The notes below the pieces were generated by a model that saw nothing but the letters and a program-made list of their open reading frames with translations, ran no database searches and was not told the DNA's origin. A stretch of 64,000 nucleotides of DNA. Origin: an uncultured Bacteroidia bacterium (GTDB lineage Bacteria; Bacteroidota; Bacteroidia; Bacteroidales; UBA932). Both the position numbers and the translations under genes were made by a program. The DNA is taken from positions 244,035 to 308,034 of the forward strand of contig CACZCQ010000003.1 in assembly GCA_902779765.1 (NCBI GenBank). The letters run 5' to 3'. Below, one piece after another: positions 1-9,990 of this stretch (position 1 is its first letter; each line of letters begins with the position of its first letter).

Positions 1-1
1 A

Positions 2-271
2 CTCGTCCTCGTTCCGGCATATGCTTTCAACCGTCTGGAGAATCCCTCCGACTTTTTCCGCAAGAGCATCCTGGACTACGGTTACGGTCCCAAGGTCGTA
101 AAGGCCGGTGTGGCCCGCGTGGTCGCTCCGGGAATAATGGCGAAGACCGCCAGGAGGATCGAGGTGCCTTCCTGGAAGGACCCGGGCAGTTCCTTGAAAG
201 GCAAGCTGTCCTGGCTGGTGCATGTCGCCCTCAAGATGATTAGGACTAACTCAAATAATAACACAAAATGA
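2..271 (+). CDS. C-terminal fragment of an unidentified protein
   Basis: An open frame enters from the left edge and runs for 89 codons to a TGA at 269-271. That TGA overlaps the fucI start as ATGA, which implies translational coupling, so this is probably the upstream member of the fucose operon. The visible tail is basic and moderately hydrophobic (it contains [18 protein letters not shown] and ends in an Asn-rich stretch). I do not recognise the family. A role in fucose or glycan use is inferred only from position. The minus-strand open frame over the same bases is taken as a shadow, because third-position GC bias favours the plus strand. Confidence 0.6.
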   Translation, partial: LVLVPAYAFNRLENPSDFFRKSILDYGYGPKVVKAGVARVVAPGIMAKTARRIEVPSWKDPGSSLKGKLSWLVHVALKMIRTNSNNNTK

Positions 272-2040
272 AACACCCTAAAATCGGTATCCGCCCCAAT
301 ATTGACGGTCGTCAGGGCGGTGTTCGTGAAAGTTTGGAAGAAAAGACAATGACACTTGCCGCGAACGTGGCAAAGCTTATTTCGTCAAACCTCAAATACA
401 GTGACGGCACCCCAGTGGAGTGCGTTATCGCTGACAGCACTATCGGCCGTGTCGCCGAGAGCGCCGCTTGCGCCGAGAAATTCGAGCGTGAGGGGGTATG
501 GGGGACCATATCTGTGACATCCTGCTGGTGCTATGGCTCCGAGACCATGGACATGCATCCTCTCTGGCCGAAGGCGGTCTGGGGATTCAACGGAACCGAG
601 CGCCCGGGAGCAGTGTATCTCGCCGCGGTTCTTGCCGCCCATGCCCAGAAGGGCCTTCCCGCATACGGTATCTACGGACACGATGTCCAGGATATCGAGG
701 ATAACTCGATTCCTGACGATGTGGCCGAGAAGATACTCCGTTTCGCCAAGGCTGCCGTGGCGGTAGGTGAGATGAGAGGGGAGTCATATCTCTCCATCGG
801 AAGTGTCACGATGGGTATCGCCGGCTCGATCGTGGATTGTGATTTCTTCCAGAAGTATCTGGGAATGAGGAACGAAAGCGTGGATGAGGTGGAGATACTC
901 AGGCGTATGGACCTCGGAATCTACGACAAGGATGAATATGCCAAGGCAAAGGCCTGGGTCGAAAAGTACTGCATGCCCCAGGAAGGCTGGGACAAGAACC
1001 GTCCCGACAAGCAGAAGACCCGTGAGGAGAAGGACAAGGACTGGGATTTCGTCACCAAGATGACCCTTATCGTCATGGACCTGCTCCACGGCAACCCGAA
1101 ACTCAAGGAAATGGGATTCAAGGAGGAATCGCTGGGTCACAACGCCATCGCCGGAGGTTTCCAGGGACAGCGCCAGTGGACCGACTGGATGCCGAACGGA
1201 GACTTCACCGAGACCCTCCTCAATACAAATTTCGACTGGAACGGACGTCGTGAACCCACCATCCTCGCTACCGAGAATGACTCCCTCAACGGAGCCGCGA
1301 TGCTGCTCGCCCATCTTCTGACCAACCTGCCCCAGATTTTCTCCGACGTACGTACTTACTGGAGCCCTGAGGCTGTGAAGAGGGTCACCGGAAAGGAACT
1401 CACAGGCAAGGCCGCTCCCGGAATCATCCACCTTATCAACTCCGGAGCGACCACGATGGACGGATGCGGCCAGAGCACCGATGCCCAGGGCAATCCCGTG
1501 ATGAAGCCTTTCTGGGAGATGACCGACGAGGACGAGAAGAAGTGCCTGGAGAATTCCTGGTGGATGCCGGCCGACAGGGATTACTTCCGTGGAGGCGGTT
1601 ACAGCATCCATTTCGTATCCAAGGGTGATTTCCCTGCCACCATGATGAGGATCAACATCGTCGACGGCCTCGGACCCGTGCTCCAGCTTGCAGAAGGATG
1701 GGTGGTGAATATCGATCCTGAAATCCACGATGTGCTTGACAAGCGCACCGACCCTACCTGGCCTACAACCTGGTTCACTCCCCGTCTCGACCCGAAGAAG
1801 GATGCCTTCAAGGATGTCTACAGTGTGATGAACAACTGGGGAGCCAACCACGGCGCGATCTCCTACGGACACATCGGTGCTGACGTGATCACCCTTGCTT
1901 CCATGCTCAGGATTCCCGTGTGCATGCACAACGTGGACGATGCCAAGATATTCCGTCCCGCCGCATGGAATGCATTCGGAATGGACAAGGAAGGAGCCGA
2001 CTTCCGCGCCTGCTCCAACTTCGGACCTATCTACAAGTAG
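268..2040 (+). CDS. fucI: L-fucose isomerase
   Basis: Cytoplasmic, Mn-dependent isomerase converting L-fucose to L-fuculose, the first step of fucose catabolism; the family also accepts D-arabinose. The protein is 590 aa against 591 in E. coli. It starts with the family's KIGIRPxxDGR block. The metal and catalytic acids known as Glu337 and Asp361 in E. coli correspond to Glu336 (in ATENDS) and Asp360 (in FSDVRTYW), and the His of the C-terminal YGHIGAD block is present. The start overlaps the preceding stop, and fucP follows after 9 bp. No fuculokinase or fuculose-phosphate aldolase is seen in the window, so later steps must be encoded elsewhere, possibly upstream. Confidence 0.97.
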   Translation: MKHPKIGIRPNIDGRQGGVRESLEEKTMTLAANVAKLISSNLKYSDGTPVECVIADSTIGRVAESAACAEKFEREGVWGTISVTSCWCYGSETMDMHPLWPKAVWGFNGTERPGAVYLAAVLAAHAQKGLPAYGIYGHDVQDIEDNSIPDDVAEKILRFAKAAVAVGEMRGESYLSIGSVTMGIAGSIVDCDFFQKYLGMRNESVDEVEILRRMDLGIYDKDEYAKAKAWVEKYCMPQEGWDKNRPDKQKTREEKDKDWDFVTKMTLIVMDLLHGNPKLKEMGFKEESLGHNAIAGGFQGQRQWTDWMPNGDFTETLLNTNFDWNGRREPTILATENDSLNGAAMLLAHLLTNLPQIFSDVRTYWSPEAVKRVTGKELTGKAAPGIIHLINSGATTMDGCGQSTDAQGNPVMKPFWEMTDEDEKKCLENSWWMPADRDYFRGGGYSIHFVSKGDFPATMMRINIVDGLGPVLQLAEGWVVNIDPEIHDVLDKRTDPTWPTTWFTPRLDPKKDAFKDVYSVMNNWGANHGAISYGHIGADVITLASMLRIPVCMHNVDDAKIFRPAAWNAFGMDKEGADFRACSNFGPIYK

Positions 2041-2049
2041 TATCGAGTC

Positions 2050-3360
2050 ATGGCAAAGGAGAAGCTTGTCGAGAAGAAATATCTCTTCATATTCATCCTG
2101 ATCACATCGCTCTTCGCCCTCTGGGGATTCGCCAACGACATCACCAATCCGATGGTGGCGGCTTTCCAGACCGTGATGGAACTTTCGGCGGCCAAGGCTT
2201 CGCTGGTGCAGTTCGCCTTCTATGGCGGCTACGCGACGATGGCCATTCCCGCCGCCCTGTTCATCCGCAGGCACAGTTACAAGAGCGGAATCCTTCTGGG
2301 ACTGGCGCTTTATGCTACAGGAGCCTTCCTGTTCATCCCCGCTGCGCAGTTCCAGGAGTTCTCGTTCTTCTGCCTGTCCCTGTACATCCTTACTTTCGGA
2401 CTCGCCTTCCTCGAGACTACGGCGAATCCGTTCATCCTCTCCCTCGGGTCGAAGAGCAATGCCACCAGGCGCCTCAACCTCTCCCAGTCGTTCAATCCGA
2501 TGGGTTCGCTGCTGGGAATGAGCGTCGCTTCTTTCGTCGTCCTCCCCCAGCTGATCTCCGACAGGCGGGATGCAGCAGGCAATATCATCTTCCCTTCGCT
2601 GTCCCAGGCTGAGAAGGCTGACATCCGCCTGCATGACCTGGCTGTCATACGCAATCCATATGTGATCATCGGCATAGTCGTGGTCATAGTGCTGGTCGTC
2701 ATCGCCCTGGCCAAGGTCCCGAAGACCGAGATCCAGCCCGAGAAGACCAACAGCACCGGCAAGACGTTGTCCAACCTCTGGCATAACAAGCTCTATCGCG
2801 AGGGTGTCGTGGCACAGATGTTCTATGTGGCTGCACAGATCATGGTCTGGACGTTCATCATCCAGTATGCCGACAACCTCGGTATCAACAAGGCGACTGC
2901 ACAGACTTACAACATCATAGCGATGGCGCTCTTCCTATGCGGAAGGTTCATCGCGACGGCCTTGATGAAGTATGTCAATTCCAGCCGCCTGCTGGCGATC
3001 TTCGCGACCGGGGCGGCGTTATGTACGATCGGAGCGATATGCATTGTCGGCATGGGAGGCCTGTACTGCCTGATGGGAATAAGCGCTTTCATGTCGCTTA
3101 TGTTCCCCACGATATACGGCATCGCACTCGAGAACGTCGAGAACCAGGATGCCAGCCTTGGGGCAGCCTTCCTGGTCGAGGCTATCGTTGGCGGAGCCAT
3201 CATGCCTCCGCTTCAGGGAATGATCATCGACAAGCATGTCATCCTTGGCCATCCGGCGGTAAACGTGTCGTTCGTCCTTCCTCTTCTCTGCTTCATCATA
3301 GTTTTGATCTACGGAGTCAGGTCGTACAAGGCCAGGAAGGTTTTGGCTACATCGAACTGA
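2050..3360 (+). CDS. fucP: L-fucose:H+ symporter (MFS)
   Basis: Inner-membrane major facilitator, 436 aa, with about 12 hydrophobic segments. It is the FucP/GluP type: the first helix carries WGFANDITNP with Asp30, and a later helix carries FLETTANPF with Glu122. These are equivalent in kind to the Asp46/Glu135 proton and sugar residues of E. coli FucP. It lies 9 bp behind fucI, so uptake and isomerisation are co-transcribed. The last 14 bp overlap the 3' end of the convergent comEC gene. FucP relatives also move glucose, galactose or N-acetylglucosamine, so the substrate call rests mainly on the neighbour fucI. Confidence 0.93.
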   Translation: MAKEKLVEKKYLFIFILITSLFALWGFANDITNPMVAAFQTVMELSAAKASLVQFAFYGGYATMAIPAALFIRRHSYKSGILLGLALYATGAFLFIPAAQFQEFSFFCLSLYILTFGLAFLETTANPFILSLGSKSNATRRLNLSQSFNPMGSLLGMSVASFVVLPQLISDRRDAAGNIIFPSLSQAEKADIRLHDLAVIRNPYVIIGIVVVIVLVVIALAKVPKTEIQPEKTNSTGKTLSNLWHNKLYREGVVAQMFYVAAQIMVWTFIIQYADNLGINKATAQTYNIIAMALFLCGRFIATALMKYVNSSRLLAIFATGAALCTIGAICIVGMGGLYCLMGISAFMSLMFPTIYGIALENVENQDASLGAAFLVEAIVGGAIMPPLQGMIIDKHVILGHPAVNVSFVLPLLCFIIVLIYGVRSYKARKVLATSN

Positions 3361-4447
3361 TGATCTCAAGGCAGCGGACCAGCAGTCCTGTCGCCTTGTC
3401 GTCGATATATACCAGGAAATAGGGGCAGGCCCCTGTGAAAGACAGCGCGATCGTGGTTACCGAAAGGACCATGACCGCGCTTGTCAGTGGCAGGGCGACC
3501 AGGTTGGTGAGCAGGAAGTATTTCGGGAAACTGTGGAATACGTACCATGTAAGGGGAGCCGTGAAGACCTGGCATGAAATGGACAGCATCGCTGCCTGCC
3601 AGACCTTCCGGAACGGGTCCCACCTTCCTCCGGGATACAGTCTTTCAAGTGAAGGATACAGGAAGCATATCCCTGCCATGGCAAGGTATGACAACTGGAA
3701 TCCGAGGGTTCTGATGACATCCGGTTTAATGAAGAGCTGGATCGTCAGGGCAGCGAGAAGGATCCTGGCCGGCTCTTTCTTTCTCCCGAGCAGCCCCGCG
3801 GTTTCCCCGATGATGATGAACAGCAGCGCCCTTACGATGGACGGTGACGCTCCGGTCATCATGGCATAGAATCCAGAGGCTGAAAGGATGATGCAATACC
3901 TTGACTTCCTTGCCATCGGGCTGTTTCCCAAAGGGATTGTCAGCTTTGAGATAATCAGGTAGATGATGCCCAGGTGGAGGCCCGAGAGTGCCAGGATATG
4001 GGATGCTCCGCTTGCCCTGAACATATCCACGATATCCCTGTCCAGTCCGCTCCTGTCTCCGGTCAGCAGGGCATTGATCAGGGGAGCGGTGGCAGAAGAA
4101 GGATATGGGATGGAGGCTATCCGGTGTTGGAGTATGTCATAGCATCTGCCTGCAAGCCTCGACAGCGGCCCGGACCCGGAACTGATACCTGAGGTGAGGA
4201 TGGAATTCATCGAGCACAGGACCCCGGCGGCAAGGAACAGGCATGCGAAGAATAACCTTATCTTTTTCAGGCCTGTGCCGTTGTCGAACCTGTGCAAAGA
4301 ATACAGGGCCGGCAGTATGATGGCAACCGAAAGCAGGCCCGGGACTGATGGCGGAAATGAAGGAGGGGAATGGAACAGCGCGGCCCCGGCAGCTACTCCG
4401 GCCGCGAACGGGATGCCGATCCCCGCCATATCTCTCGCCCCATCCAT
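3347..4447 (-). CDS. ComEC/Rec2-type channel protein, core domain only
   Basis: Polytopic membrane protein of the DNA-uptake family. The Competence domain is recognisable from LLTGDRSGLDRDIVDMF followed by ASHILALSGLHLG, then about six to seven membrane helices. The start at 4447 (MDGARDMAG) gives 366 aa; the longer frame runs back into the ackA leader and past the divergent ackA start, so it was not used. Usual Bacteroidota ComEC proteins are roughly 650-700 aa, with an OB-fold loop after the first helices and a C-terminal metallo-beta-lactamase domain. Both are missing here, and the protein ends shortly after the last helices. It may be a minimal ComEC or a truncated one. Divergent from ackA, convergent with fucP. 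Confidence 0.8.
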   Translation of the reverse strand: MDGARDMAGIGIPFAAGVAAGAALFHSPPSFPPSVPGLLSVAIILPALYSLHRFDNGTGLKKIRLFFACLFLAAGVLCSMNSILTSGISSGSGPLSRLAGRCYDILQHRIASIPYPSSATAPLINALLTGDRSGLDRDIVDMFRASGASHILALSGLHLGIIYLIISKLTIPLGNSPMARKSRYCIILSASGFYAMMTGASPSIVRALLFIIIGETAGLLGRKKEPARILLAALTIQLFIKPDVIRTLGFQLSYLAMAGICFLYPSLERLYPGGRWDPFRKVWQAAMLSISCQVFTAPLTWYVFHSFPKYFLLTNLVALPLTSAVMVLSVTTIALSFTGACPYFLVYIDDKATGLLVRCLEIISSM

Positions 4448-4488
4448 AACGATATCCCCGATTTTTCGTAAAAATAGCCAATTATTTG

Positions 4489-4496
4489 TATCTTTG
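4489..4496 (+). promoter_or_regulatory. -7 element TATCTTTG upstream of ackA
   Basis: This matches the Bacteroidota sigma-ABfr -7 consensus TAnnTTTG and lies 30 bp before the ackA ATG in an AT-rich divergent spacer. No convincing -33 TTTG is seen at the ideal distance. Confidence 0.6.
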
Positions 4497-4526
4497 TCTT
4501 TCTGAAACTTATTATTTGAACGATAA

Positions 4527-5741
4527 ATGATTATTCTTGTTATCAATTGCGGGAGTTCCTCCATCAAGTACCAGCTGCTTGACATGAGGAGCGATGATGT
4601 CTACGACCTTCTGGCCAAGGGCATAGTTGAAAAGATAGGACTCGAATCAGGAAGGTTGCAGCATACTCCGATAGGAAAGGATAAGGTTGTGAAGGATATG
4701 TACATCCCGGACCACACCGTCGGAATGCAACTCGTACTTGATGCTTTGGTGGACAAGGAGTACGGCGTGCTGAAATCATTCGATGACATCGAGGCTGTCG
4801 GACACAGGATCGTCCAGGGAGCGGATTTCTTCTCCGGCAGTGCCATCGTGGACGAGGATGTCCTTTCCAAGATCGACTACTGCTGCGATTTCGCCCCTCT
4901 CCACAATCCCGCCCACCTGCTTGGAATCAGGGCTTGCCAGGAGGTTCTTCCGAATGTCACGCAGGTCGTCACCTTCGATACGGCGTTCCACCAGACGATG
5001 CCGCCACAGGCCTACATGTACGGCCTCCCGTATGAATATTACGAGAAGTACCATATCCGCCGTTACGGAGCCCACGGAACCAGCCACCAGTTCGTGGCGC
5101 ACAAGGGTGCCAAGATGGTCGGCCTGGATATCAACAACTCCAAGATCATCACCTGCCATATCGGAAACGGCAGTTCCATCACCGCTATCCTGAACGGCAA
5201 GTCCGTGGATACTTCCATGGGCCTTACCCCTCTCGAGGGATTGATCATGGGTACCCGCTGCGGCGATGTCGACCCCAACGCCATCCTCTACATCATGAAG
5301 AAGGAGAACCTATCTCCCGATGAGATGTATACCCTCGTCAACAAGAAGAGCGGCTTCCTGGGCGTATCCCAGAAGACATCCGACGCCCGTGAGATGGACG
5401 ATCTCGCCAACGGCGGAGATTTCAAGGCCAAGCTGACCCTGAAGATGCTCTCCTTCCAGATGATCAAGTATGTCGGCGCCTATGCCGCCGAGATGAACGG
5501 AGTTGACGCCATATTCTTCACCGGCGGTATCGGCGAGCACAACAGCCGCCTGCGCAGAAGGGTCTGCGAGAACCTGACCCATCTCGGGATGGTATTCGAC
5601 TACGAGGCCAACACTGCATGGGGCGAGGATACGATCATCTCCCTTCCGGAGTCCAAGATCAAGGCCGCCCTTGTCACCACCGACGAGGAACTGGTCATCG
5701 CACGCGACACCATGCACCTGGTGCAGAGCATTGAAGAATAA
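4527..5741 (+). CDS. ackA: acetate kinase
   Basis: Cytoplasmic ASKHA-fold kinase that interconverts acetyl phosphate + ADP and acetate + ATP. The protein is 404 aa (E. coli about 400). It has the N-terminal NCGSSSIKYQ signature 1, the MGTRCGDVDPNAI signature 2, and the C-terminal FTGGIGEHNSRLRR nucleotide-binding block. The alternative, butyrate kinase, is shorter and lacks these signatures in this form. A phosphate acyltransferase follows 18 bp downstream, giving a two-gene ATP-yielding acetate module. A -7 promoter element lies 30 bp upstream. Confidence 0.97.
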   Translation: MIILVINCGSSSIKYQLLDMRSDDVYDLLAKGIVEKIGLESGRLQHTPIGKDKVVKDMYIPDHTVGMQLVLDALVDKEYGVLKSFDDIEAVGHRIVQGADFFSGSAIVDEDVLSKIDYCCDFAPLHNPAHLLGIRACQEVLPNVTQVVTFDTAFHQTMPPQAYMYGLPYEYYEKYHIRRYGAHGTSHQFVAHKGAKMVGLDINNSKIITCHIGNGSSITAILNGKSVDTSMGLTPLEGLIMGTRCGDVDPNAILYIMKKENLSPDEMYTLVNKKSGFLGVSQKTSDAREMDDLANGGDFKAKLTLKMLSFQMIKYVGAYAAEMNGVDAIFFTGGIGEHNSRLRRRVCENLTHLGMVFDYEANTAWGEDTIISLPESKIKAALVTTDEELVIARDTMHLVQSIEE

Positions 5742-5759
5742 TCCAATAACCGCATAAAG

Positions 5760-6671
5760 ATGATTAAAAAATTCGCAGATGTTTTTGCAGAGCTCAAGGG
5801 AAAGGGCATCTGCAAGAGAATGGTAGCGGCCTGGGCCGTGGATGAGCACACCATCGAGGCCTGTGCAAAGGCTTCCGAAATGGGATTCGTAAAGGTGACC
5901 CTCGTGGGTGACAGGAACCTTATCAGCGAGACCTGCACCAAGCTGGGTGTCGATGAAGGACAGTTCAACATCATCGATGAACCCGTGGAGCTGAAGGCTG
6001 TCGCAAAGGCTGTCCAGATGGTTCACGACGGAGAAGGTGATGTCCTCATGAAGGGACTCTGCTCGACTGACAAGTTCCTCCGTGCCATCCTGAACAAGGA
6101 GACCGGACTCCTCCCTCCCAAGGGTGTCCTGAGCCATGTCGGTGTCATAGAGAACCCCAACTACCACAAGCTTATATTCCTTTCCGATATGGCCGTGATC
6201 CCTCTTCCGGATTTCCGCCAGAAGGTCAAGATCGCCGGTTATCTGGTAGGTGTGGCCAAGTCATTCGGAATCACCAAGCCGAAGCTTGCTTTCATCGCCG
6301 CTTCCGAGCAGATGCTTGATTCGATGCCCGCCTGTATCGAGGCCGCCCAGCTCGCCAAGATGTGCGACCGTGGCCAGATCAAGGGTTGCATCGGTGACGG
6401 TCCCCTTGCCCTCGATGTCGCTATCGACCAGGAGTCGGTGGAGATCAAGAAACTCGTCAGCCCCGTTGCCGGAGATGCAGACTGCCTGCAGTTCCCCAAC
6501 ATCGAGTCAGCCAATGTGTTCTGGAAGACCAACTCAAAGCTTGCCACCGGTGTACGCCAGGCCGGTATGCTTGTGGGAACCACCGCTCCTTGCGTACTCG
6601 CAAGCCGTGCCGACAGCGTCGACACCAAACTGAACTCCATCGCCGAGGCGGTGATGTTCGTGAACAAGTAG
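5760..6671 (+). CDS. phosphate acetyl/butyryltransferase family protein
   Basis: Transfers an acyl group between CoA and phosphate, 303 aa. The length and the missing N-terminal domain fit the Ptb/short Pta class rather than the long E. coli Pta. Family blocks seen are VLMKGLCSTDKFLRAIL, LSHVGV, a central FLSDMAVIPLP segment and the C-terminal NVFWKTNSKLATG block. It lies directly behind ackA. I infer that it supplies acetyl phosphate to AckA, so Pta activity is the likelier physiological role; a butyryl-specific enzyme cannot be excluded from sequence alone. It converges with the minus-strand operon, leaving only 4 bp between stop codons. Confidence 0.85.
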   Translation: MIKKFADVFAELKGKGICKRMVAAWAVDEHTIEACAKASEMGFVKVTLVGDRNLISETCTKLGVDEGQFNIIDEPVELKAVAKAVQMVHDGEGDVLMKGLCSTDKFLRAILNKETGLLPPKGVLSHVGVIENPNYHKLIFLSDMAVIPLPDFRQKVKIAGYLVGVAKSFGITKPKLAFIAASEQMLDSMPACIEAAQLAKMCDRGQIKGCIGDGPLALDVAIDQESVEIKKLVSPVAGDADCLQFPNIESANVFWKTNSKLATGVRQAGMLVGTTAPCVLASRADSVDTKLNSIAEAVMFVNK

Positions 6672-6675
6672 CAAG

Positions 6676-7962
6676 CTATTCAGCGTAGAACATGTTCCGG
6701 AGAGGGAACCTGGTAGAGTAGCGTGAGCGCAGGTTTTCGAACAGCTCCGTGGTGAATTTCGCCAGGCCCGGACCCTTGTAAGTGCTGGTGTTGGTTATGA
6801 ATACCCAGCATTCCCCGTCCGGAAAGTATTTGACCAGCGCACTGGTACCTGCAAAGGTGCCGGTGCGCGTCCATTCTCCGGTGGGCTTGGTGTCGTTCCA
6901 TCCGAGGGAGAAGGTGTCCGGGTCGAAATATTCGGTCATCGCTTCCACGCTTTCCTTGCTGATGATGTCCGGGACTTCCGGCTTCCCGTCGATGGATGCG
7001 ACCAGCAATGCCAGTTCAGGAGTGGAACCTACCCAGGCTCCTGCACCCAGCAGACCGGCGACGTTGTTGCCGCCGTAACTCCGGATCACCTTGCGGCCGC
7101 TGTTGTTGAATTCATCGACCGGTGAGTCATCCTTCTGGACATAGTATCTCACTTCCTCGGGATACTTGTCGGCATAGTAGTTCCCGGCCAGCCGGAAACC
7201 GGTGCATCCCGCCGGATGGAGGACATTCTCCTGGATGAAGTCTTCGTAAGACATCCCGCTGACTTTCTCAATGACCATCGAAAGGGCGAGGTAACCGTAG
7301 TTGGAATAATCCTGCCAGGTGCCCGGCTCGAATGCAAGCGGGCGTTTGAGCTGTACTACCGTGAGCTGTTCCTTCGTGGGAACGTTTCTCCAGCGGTTCT
7401 GGATCATCAGCCACCTTGTGGAGAACATAGGATCGCCTCCCTTCTTTGAAAAACCGCCCTTGTGACGGAGCAGGTCCTCCACCGTTATCTTCATGTACAG
7501 TGAGTCGGAGATGGCGGCATTGAAGAGAGAATCGTCGAGGATTCCCCCGGGTCCGAAGACCTGGTCCTTGAGGCTGAGGTACTCCCTTTCCTGGAGGATC
7601 ATGATTCCCACGGCGGTCACGAGTTTGGACACCGAGGCCATCCTGAGAATGTTGCCCGGCCGCATCGGAACATTGGTGTCAGCCATCCCGTAACCTTTTG
7701 CGAACAGTAGGGAATCGTTCCTCATGACAGACAGGGAAGCTCCCTTGAGCCCCCACGTGGTCATATAGTCCTTGACATACTTGTCGAATCCTTCCAGGGA
7801 AGAGGTATCCGACATCGCATTTACCAGGGTTTCGTTCAGGTTGACGGGTGTACGGACGGTTTCCTTGCGCTTGATGAATCCGGATGCTATGGCAACCACC
7901 ACGACGGCTGCCAGCGCGGAGACGCAGGCGACCAGTTTCTTGTTTTTCAAGGAAATAACCAT
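6676..7962 (-). CDS. serine hydrolase, beta-lactamase/class C-like family
   Basis: Membrane-anchored or secreted penicillin-binding-protein-like hydrolase, 428 aa. An N-terminal hydrophobic segment (residues 10-29) acts as signal or anchor. The active-site SxxK is Ser110-Val-Ser-Lys113, and the YxN motif is Tyr219-Ser-Asn221. The start at 7962 is preceded by AGGAGG and lies 11 bp after the upstream stop; a longer frame running back over the kinase gene is a shadow. This broad family includes D-aminopeptidases, esterases and AmpH-like peptidases, and no drug-resistance role can be claimed. Last gene of a six-gene operon. Confidence 0.87.
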   Translation of the reverse strand: MVISLKNKKLVACVSALAAVVVVAIASGFIKRKETVRTPVNLNETLVNAMSDTSSLEGFDKYVKDYMTTWGLKGASLSVMRNDSLLFAKGYGMADTNVPMRPGNILRMASVSKLVTAVGIMILQEREYLSLKDQVFGPGGILDDSLFNAAISDSLYMKITVEDLLRHKGGFSKKGGDPMFSTRWLMIQNRWRNVPTKEQLTVVQLKRPLAFEPGTWQDYSNYGYLALSMVIEKVSGMSYEDFIQENVLHPAGCTGFRLAGNYYADKYPEEVRYYVQKDDSPVDEFNNSGRKVIRSYGGNNVAGLLGAGAWVGSTPELALLVASIDGKPEVPDIISKESVEAMTEYFDPDTFSLGWNDTKPTGEWTRTGTFAGTSALVKYFPDGECWVFITNTSTYKGPGLAKFTTELFENLRSRYSTRFPLRNMFYAE

Positions 7963-7973
7963 TCCCGTTCCTC

Positions 7974-8585
7974 CTAGATCAGACCGGCCTTCCTTCCGAA
8001 ATCGATTATGCAGTCCGCGGTACCTTCTATCCCGAGGATGGAAGAATCGATGCAGAGGTCGTAGTCCGAAGCTGCACCCCAGTTCCCGAACGTGAAGAAA
8101 TTGTAATATGTCTCGCGGGTCCTGTCCTGCCTTTCGATGCGGGTCCTGGCGTCCTCCTCTTCGAGTCCGGTCCTCTCGCAGACCCTCTTTATCCTTTCCT
8201 CGAACGGGGCCGAGATGAACACGTCCAGGCATCTCATATCCCTGAGGATGTAGTTGGAACAGCGTCCTACGAATATCGCCGAACCTTTTTCCGCTATATC
8301 CCTTATGACGTCGCTCTGGATCTTGAACAGTTCGTTGTCACCTACATAGTTCCTGCTCCCTACGAACCTATCGCTGCTGAAGAAGGAAGATATGTTGAAC
8401 ATGCTCCTCTTCTCGTCGCTGCGCTCGAAGAGTTCCTTGCTGAATCCGCTTTCTTCGGCCGCCTTGGAAATCAACTCATTGTCGTAGACCTTGATCCCAA
8501 GTTTCGAACCGATGTTCAGGGCGACCTGCTTCCCGCCGCTTCCGAACTGCCGTCCGATGTTGATTATCGTGTTGTTTCCGTCCAT
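7974..8585 (-). CDS. cytidylate kinase-like family protein
   Basis: Predicted P-loop nucleotide kinase, 203 aa, of the AAA_26/Cytidylate_kin2 family common in Bacteroidota and Firmicutes. The nucleotide loop GRQFGSGG (residues 11-18) replaces the canonical GPxGSGK. Further blocks are IFVGRCSNYIL and CLDVFISAPFEERIKR, ending in a basic RxxRxxYY stretch. Its substrate has not been established for this subfamily; true Cmk is a different protein. It starts 4 bp downstream of the MATE gene's stop, so it is translationally close to it. Confidence 0.85.
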   Translation of the reverse strand: MDGNNTIINIGRQFGSGGKQVALNIGSKLGIKVYDNELISKAAEESGFSKELFERSDEKRSMFNISSFFSSDRFVGSRNYVGDNELFKIQSDVIRDIAEKGSAIFVGRCSNYILRDMRCLDVFISAPFEERIKRVCERTGLEEEDARTRIERQDRTRETYYNFFTFGNWGAASDYDLCIDSSILGIEGTADCIIDFGRKAGLI

Positions 8586-8589
8586 GGTC

Positions 8590-9990
8590 CTATTGTTTTA
8601 TACTGCTGCCAAGAATCGTGGGTTCGTCACCGTCCTGAAGCTTCCCGAATTTCCGGAACAGGTTGTTCATCAATATCAAAGTCGTGATGCAGGCGAGGAA
8701 ATCGGAGCAAGGGAATGCCAGGAACACGCCCTTGATGCCCAGGAACAGGGGGAAGACGTAGATCAGGGGCACCAGGAAGAGCAACTGCCTGCTGAGAGAC
8801 AGGAAAATGGATTTCCTGACCATGCCCAGGCTCTGGAAGAAGTTGGTCGAAACCATCTGCCAACCGACCAGGAGGACGATCGGATTCATGATCCTTATTC
8901 CCTTGTCAGCAATTTCCTTCAGTTCGGAGTCATTGGTGAACAATCCTACCATCAGATCGGGGAAAAGCTCGGATGCGATCAGCCAGAAAAGGCAGACCAC
9001 AGTAGCCCACAGTGCAGTGATTGTAAAGACTTTCTTGACCCTGGAGTACTTCAGCGCCCCGAAATTATAGCCTGCTATGGGTTGCATTCCCTGGTTCAGT
9101 CCGAGTACGATCATCACGAACATGAAATTGATCCTGTTCACGATACCGTAAGCTCCGATGGCGAGGTCACCGCCGTATTTGAGGAGTTGCTGGTTTATGA
9201 ATATCGTGACGATGCAGGAAGCCGCATTCATCAGGAAGGGTCCCATGCCGATCGCCAGTGAATCCTTTGCGATCCTCCAGTCCAGTTCGAAGACCTTCTC
9301 GGGAAGATGCAGGACATTGTCCTTCTGCATGAAGTACCTCAGGGAATACGACAGGGCCATTGCCTGGCAAAGAACTGTAGCGATGGCGGCTCCACGTATC
9401 CCCAATCCAAACACGAAGATGAAGACCGGGTCCAGGATGGTATTGGATATTACGGTGAAAAGGGTCAGGCGCATCGCCAGCCTTGGATTACCGGCGGACC
9501 TTATCAAGGCGTTGAGTCCGAAATACAGGTGCGTGATCACGTTGCCTATGAGGATGACCTGCATGTATTCCCTTGCATATCCCAGCGTATTGTCGCTCGC
9601 TCCGAAGAACCTCAGTATGGGGTCCATGAAAAAAAGGCATATGGCGGCGAATGCCACTCCCGTGATGCAGTTGAGGCTTATGTCATTGGCCAGCACCTTG
9701 TTGGCCGTATGATAGTTCTTCTGGCCAAGAAGGACCGAGAGCAGGGTGGCCGCACCGACTCCTACCAGGGTTCCGAGCGCGGTGCTGAGGTTCATCAGGG
9801 GGAAGGAAACCGCCAGGCCGGACAGTGCAAGCGAACCTTCACCGGGAATATGGCCGATGAAGATGCTGTCCACCATATTGTACAAAGAAGACGCGGTCAT
9901 GGCGATGATGCCAGGGACCGCGAATTTCTTGAGCAGTTTTCCGATGCTTTCGGTACCGAGCTCCACGGGAGCTGTGTGTGCCTGGGCCAT
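8590..9990 (-). CDS. MATE family multidrug/toxin exporter
   Basis: Inner-membrane cation-coupled exporter, 466 aa, with about 12 helices in two MatE repeats. Repeat 1 begins near KKFAVPGIIAMTASSLYNMVDSIFIG, here cited as the stretch from residue 19 to 44, and the second half begins near residue 235 (the AIGMGPFLMNAASC region). NorM/DinF-like members export drugs, toxins or cell-envelope lipids, and the substrate is unknown. The ATG overlaps the TAA of the preceding FKBP gene by one base (TAATG), showing coupling. An intermediate member of the 12623-6676 operon. Confidence 0.93.
   Translation of the reverse strand: MAQAHTAPVELGTESIGKLLKKFAVPGIIAMTASSLYNMVDSIFIGHIPGEGSLALSGLAVSFPLMNLSTALGTLVGVGAATLLSVLLGQKNYHTANKVLANDISLNCITGVAFAAICLFFMDPILRFFGASDNTLGYAREYMQVILIGNVITHLYFGLNALIRSAGNPRLAMRLTLFTVISNTILDPVFIFVFGLGIRGAAIATVLCQAMALSYSLRYFMQKDNVLHLPEKVFELDWRIAKDSLAIGMGPFLMNAASCIVTIFINQQLLKYGGDLAIGAYGIVNRINFMFVMIVLGLNQGMQPIAGYNFGALKYSRVKKVFTITALWATVVCLFWLIASELFPDLMVGLFTNDSELKEIADKGIRIMNPIVLLVGWQMVSTNFFQSLGMVRKSIFLSLSRQLLFLVPLIYVFPLFLGIKGVFLAFPCSDFLACITTLILMNNLFRKFGKLQDGDEPTILGSSIKQ

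Noticed and set aside
784-2784. 666-codon minus-strand open frame opposite fucI and fucP
   Set aside because: It is antisense to two clear genes, spans their junction and shows no recognisable domain; it results from high GC and codon bias.
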